A DNA stretch of 64,000 nucleotides from Psilocybe azurescens (lineage: Eukaryota > Basidiomycota > Agaricomycetes > Agaricales > Agrocybaceae), in contig JAJIRX010000533.1 of the NCBI GenBank assembly GCA_023853785.1, forward strand, positions 868,001-932,000, in the 5' to 3' direction. Below, piece by piece: positions 61,254 through 64,000 of this stretch (position 1 is the first letter of the stretch; every line of letters starts with the position of its first letter). The position numbers and the translations under genes are program-made. The notes below the pieces were generated by a model. That model saw only the letters and a program-made list of their open reading frames with translations, was not told where the DNA came from and made no database searches.

Positions 61254-63729
61254 TCAAGCCCTTCGGGTGAAAGTCAGTGGAACTCGAACAGGTCTGCAAG
61301 TGACTTGTCAGGGTCTGAGCTGAAAGGCGCGACAACACTCACGTTAGGGTTAACGCATTGCTTGTCCTGAAAACTCTCTCCTTACATTGATCGATTGTCT
61401 CCCCAGCAAACTGTAGCTCTTCTTTGATACTTATCTTGTAGCGTGAGACCAACATAGTCAAAACGGCAATTCCCTCCGTCTCAAAGAACCTAATAGAAGT
61501 CAAATTTAAAAAACCGATGGAATCGGCAGAGATCAGATATGCCCACTTTCTCCCCAAGCATGCACGAGCGCCTAAAACGGAAATGAGAAGCGAGAACTCC
61601 CACATGTATGGCTATGCATTACCGGCGCTGAAAGGAATAAATGCGTCGCGGTTCCAGTCTGATTCCAAGAAACGCGAAGGTATGAATGTCGTTGGGTCAT
61701 CCCAATATCGAGCTGGACACGAAATGTTACACAAAAGTCAAAGAGAACGAGAAAGTGACACACGATTGAAATGGAGGCCAGGGGTATTAATAGCCACCCG
61801 TGTTCCTTTGGCTATGGGCACCGTTCGCTTTTCGCCGTGGATGTTGCCTACCGTAAGCACTGTATCTTCGGCACTGACTTTGGGGATATTGACAACCTTG
61901 ATCCATGTCAGTGACTAATCTGTGGTAAGATTGAAAAGGTCTAACCGGTGGAAATACGCGCAGCGTCTCGTAGAAAACACTAAGATACGTTCTATGTCAA
62001 TATCACCAGGCGCACGACTTCCAAGAGGACTTACGCCATAGAATAGGTCAGTCGTGGCATGTCTTCGTACGTCTGCAGGCAGTAAACGTTAGAAAAGGAG
62101 CGACTCCAACTGTACGATAATGACTTGCAGGAATCCGACCATCCGGTAATGTCGATTTGATGTGCTGATATAAAATTTCTTGTTCCTCCTCGTGAAACGC
62201 GAGGAGAGCAAAAGCGAAACAAAGTGTATGGGCAGTTGTCTGTTCAAATTTATGTCTAGTGTCTTTAATATGAATTAGGTCCAGCCATACCTCATGTCCA
62301 GCCAGGAGATAGATGAAAATGTTTCCTTCGATTTAACTTGCTCAAACAATCCAATTCATGCAAGTAGAATCCACATCACTCACCTCTCAGTTCACTTTCC
62401 GTTAGTTTAACTTCTTCCCCATCGTCATTATTGGCTTCCAACAGGCTAGAAAGTAAATCATAACGTTCTACTTTCTCAGATGTCTGTCGCTCTCTAATCA
62501 TTTCCGTTATGTGAAGCTATCCACTTGTTTGTAAATATTATCCGCATTAAAATAGGCATAGACATTACTCACATCTAATTCTTCGAAAGCGACTTCGATA
62601 TTTCGCATTTTAGTTGTCCCATGTCTCAAAAATCCAGCTTGGGATAAAGAGTTTGAGGAAAATGTCGGTAGACGCAATGTGAAGCGAATCCTTGAATGTC
62701 ATTCGATGGCCAGCCGGTACATCGACGTCGTCATTCCAAGAACTTCTTTTCCCGAACCCTTCAAAAACAACCATGAGGCGTAACAGATGTTATAGAGAAT
62801 CAAATCTTACCAGCAGCGCTAATAACAGAGAGAGCAATCTAAAAGTCAATCGGAATATATCAGACAAGATTCCACACATCGAGTTTCCAAATGACCCACC
62901 GGAAGCGTGATTTCTACACAATGATCAAGAGAAATAACATCTTTGTCCTTCCAGACCTCGTTGAATAGACCGTTCATTATTTGAACTGTTTCGTCCCAAA
63001 CCAATTTATTGTTGCGCTAAATTTCAGTTAATACACTACGGTTGAATTTTGAAGCAAGATAAGTATAAACACACATCTGAGAAAGCAGGAGCGGATATTT
63101 TCCTATATTTCTTCCATTCTTCTCCTTCTGATGCAACAATATTGCGTCCAAAGAAAGACAAAATCTCGTATTGGAAGACAGGTTTGGGAAAACGGGCTCT
63201 TGAAGAAGTTATTTCCTTGATTTATGGTCAACCACCTTACATTACTGTACAATGAAGATGACTTACTTTGATGGCATCCGCATCTGCAACTGTGAGCGTT
63301 ATCAATGGATCTGGAAAGATAGATACCTGGAAATATCATTGTAAGCCGCGATATCACCAGCGCAAAGTGGAATGCATTTACCACCGAGTTCATGTCCCAT
63401 TCTTTGAAGCCTATATTGGTATAATAGTTTATTATATGCGACGGCATGAGGAGATTAAACCCACCGCCATGCTTATCCTGGAAGAAGTGATTGCCTCCTG
63501 GTGTTAGGCCGCGTATTCTTCCTAGTAGGGCAACAACACTGTACTGAGAGAAGGCCACACGATAGCCGGGAAGATGCCTTGAAATAAGTGACACACGTAA
63601 GCGTAGGTATAAACCTCTTTCATGCGGAGAGCGTACTCAATGGCGCGCAACGCACTCCAAAAACGCAAGGATAGTTTTAATGGAATAGAGTGCCACGAAA
63701 GTCAAGAGTATCAATAAGATTCCAGACAT
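61254..63729 (-). CDS. Cytochrome P450 monooxygenase (one probable 1-bp insertion near the N-terminus)
   Basis: Complete microsomal-type P450, a haem-thiolate monooxygenase of the ER membrane. The ATG at 63729 gives the anchor MSGILLILLTFVALYS. Later exons give VADADAIK, ITSSRARFPKPVFQYEIL, FFGRNIVASEGEEWKKYRK, the I-helix NIFIYLLAGHETTAHTL (A-G-x-E-T), the K-helix ETLR in VFYETLRVFPP (ExxR), the PERF-like region TTFIPSRFLESDW, and the haem loop FIPFSAG plus ARACLGRKF (FxxGxRxC, Cys ligand). The C-terminus PVRVPLTFTRRA ends at 61254. At least 13 exons. The haem motif is split by an intron between SAG and ARAC. Near the N-terminus the frame after LAF must change: one A fewer in the plus-strand run 63659-63663 gives WSALRAIEYALRMKE. 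Length is about 550 aa. Neither subfamily nor substrate can be assigned, and no biosynthetic cluster surrounds it. Confidence 0.9.
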
Positions 63730-64000
63730 GCTAGTAAAGAACTGAAGGAGGGTTCATCATAGCTTCGCGACGAACAGGTGGTCTCAAGTATTCGTGGGAC
63801 AATACACAGATGACAGGGAACAACCAGATTGAATCTAGTGCTGCCACCACGACGCAGCCAATGTGAGGTGACTGTGATTGCACTGTGAGATTTCGTACTC
63901 CGCCACACCCATGTGCAATCGCCACCTTTCCTGGCCAACATTGCTATTCTTGGATAGCACGTTTCGTGCCCTTTCCCGAATATTCCACCATCATCTGCCA
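63730..64000. other. Upstream region of the P450 gene to the window edge
   Basis: 270 bp with two overlapping minus-strand open frames but no motif; most likely P450 promoter and leader. The window ends before any further gene can be judged. Confidence 0.4.

Noticed and set aside
55247..63729. Secondary-metabolite cluster formed by the SDR and P450
   Set aside because: The two genes are 4.4 kb apart and no synthase, transporter or regulator is visible between them.

Overview
The window looks like nuclear DNA of a filamentous basidiomycete, most likely an Agaricomycete. Genes are dense, lie on both strands, and are split by many short GT-AG introns of about 50-80 bp. The gene content also fits: a velvet regulator, a cytochrome P450, paired GPI-anchored cysteine-rich proteins, an L-amino-acid-oxidase-like flavoenzyme and a GH17-type glucanase, next to universal eukaryotic genes (ribosomal protein uS7, HEM2, NSE4, a P5B ATPase). 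I saw no tRNA, rRNA, CRISPR or prokaryotic feature.

Layout. 0-9.5 kb: a WD40 scaffold gene of WDR83/MORG1 type (minus) divergent from an F-box protein, then a velvet factor, a small OB-fold protein that may be TEN1, and a serine-rich unknown protein. 9.5-14.9 kb: no convincing gene. 14.9-16.8 kb: an unknown conserved-looking protein, followed by 3.4 kb without a recognisable gene that includes a 1.3 kb pyrimidine-rich strand. 20.2-22.8 kb: ribosomal protein uS7 and an unknown coiled-coil protein. 23.4-26.4 kb: two tandem paralogues of a secreted, GPI-anchored Cys-rich protein. 27.3-27.9 kb: a 590 bp foldback element. 28.4-30.6 kb: flavin amine oxidase. 31.2-36.7 kb: a large DUF4045/gelsolin-like protein with an internal duplication. 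37.1-38.6 kb: GH17-like glucanase. 38.8-42.1 kb: NSE4, a MITE with a transposase-like remnant just upstream of it, and HEM2. 43.5-45.8 kb: a Cdc1/Ted1-type metallophosphoesterase. 47.8-49.1 kb: a Ser/Ala-rich single-pass membrane protein with duplicated exons. 49.4-54.8 kb: P5B ATPase (Ypk9/ATP13A2 type), divergent from a short-chain dehydrogenase at 55.2-56.8 kb. 56.8-61.2 kb: nothing convincing. 61.3-63.7 kb: a complete cytochrome P450.

The genes are mostly unrelated housekeeping and accessory functions, not one cluster or operon. I found no convincing new multi-gene system. The strongest unexpected signal is technical. At least ten genes, including essential uS7 and HEM2, switch reading frame by one base, in nearly every case at or next to a short homopolymer run. 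The simplest explanation is uncorrected homopolymer-length error in the assembly. Gene models here should be read through those points and not called pseudogenes. The most interesting biological signals are the foldback element, the MITE, the exon duplication in the 48 kb membrane protein and the duplicated block inside the gelsolin-like protein.

CDS coordinates below span first to last coding base including introns, unless stated.
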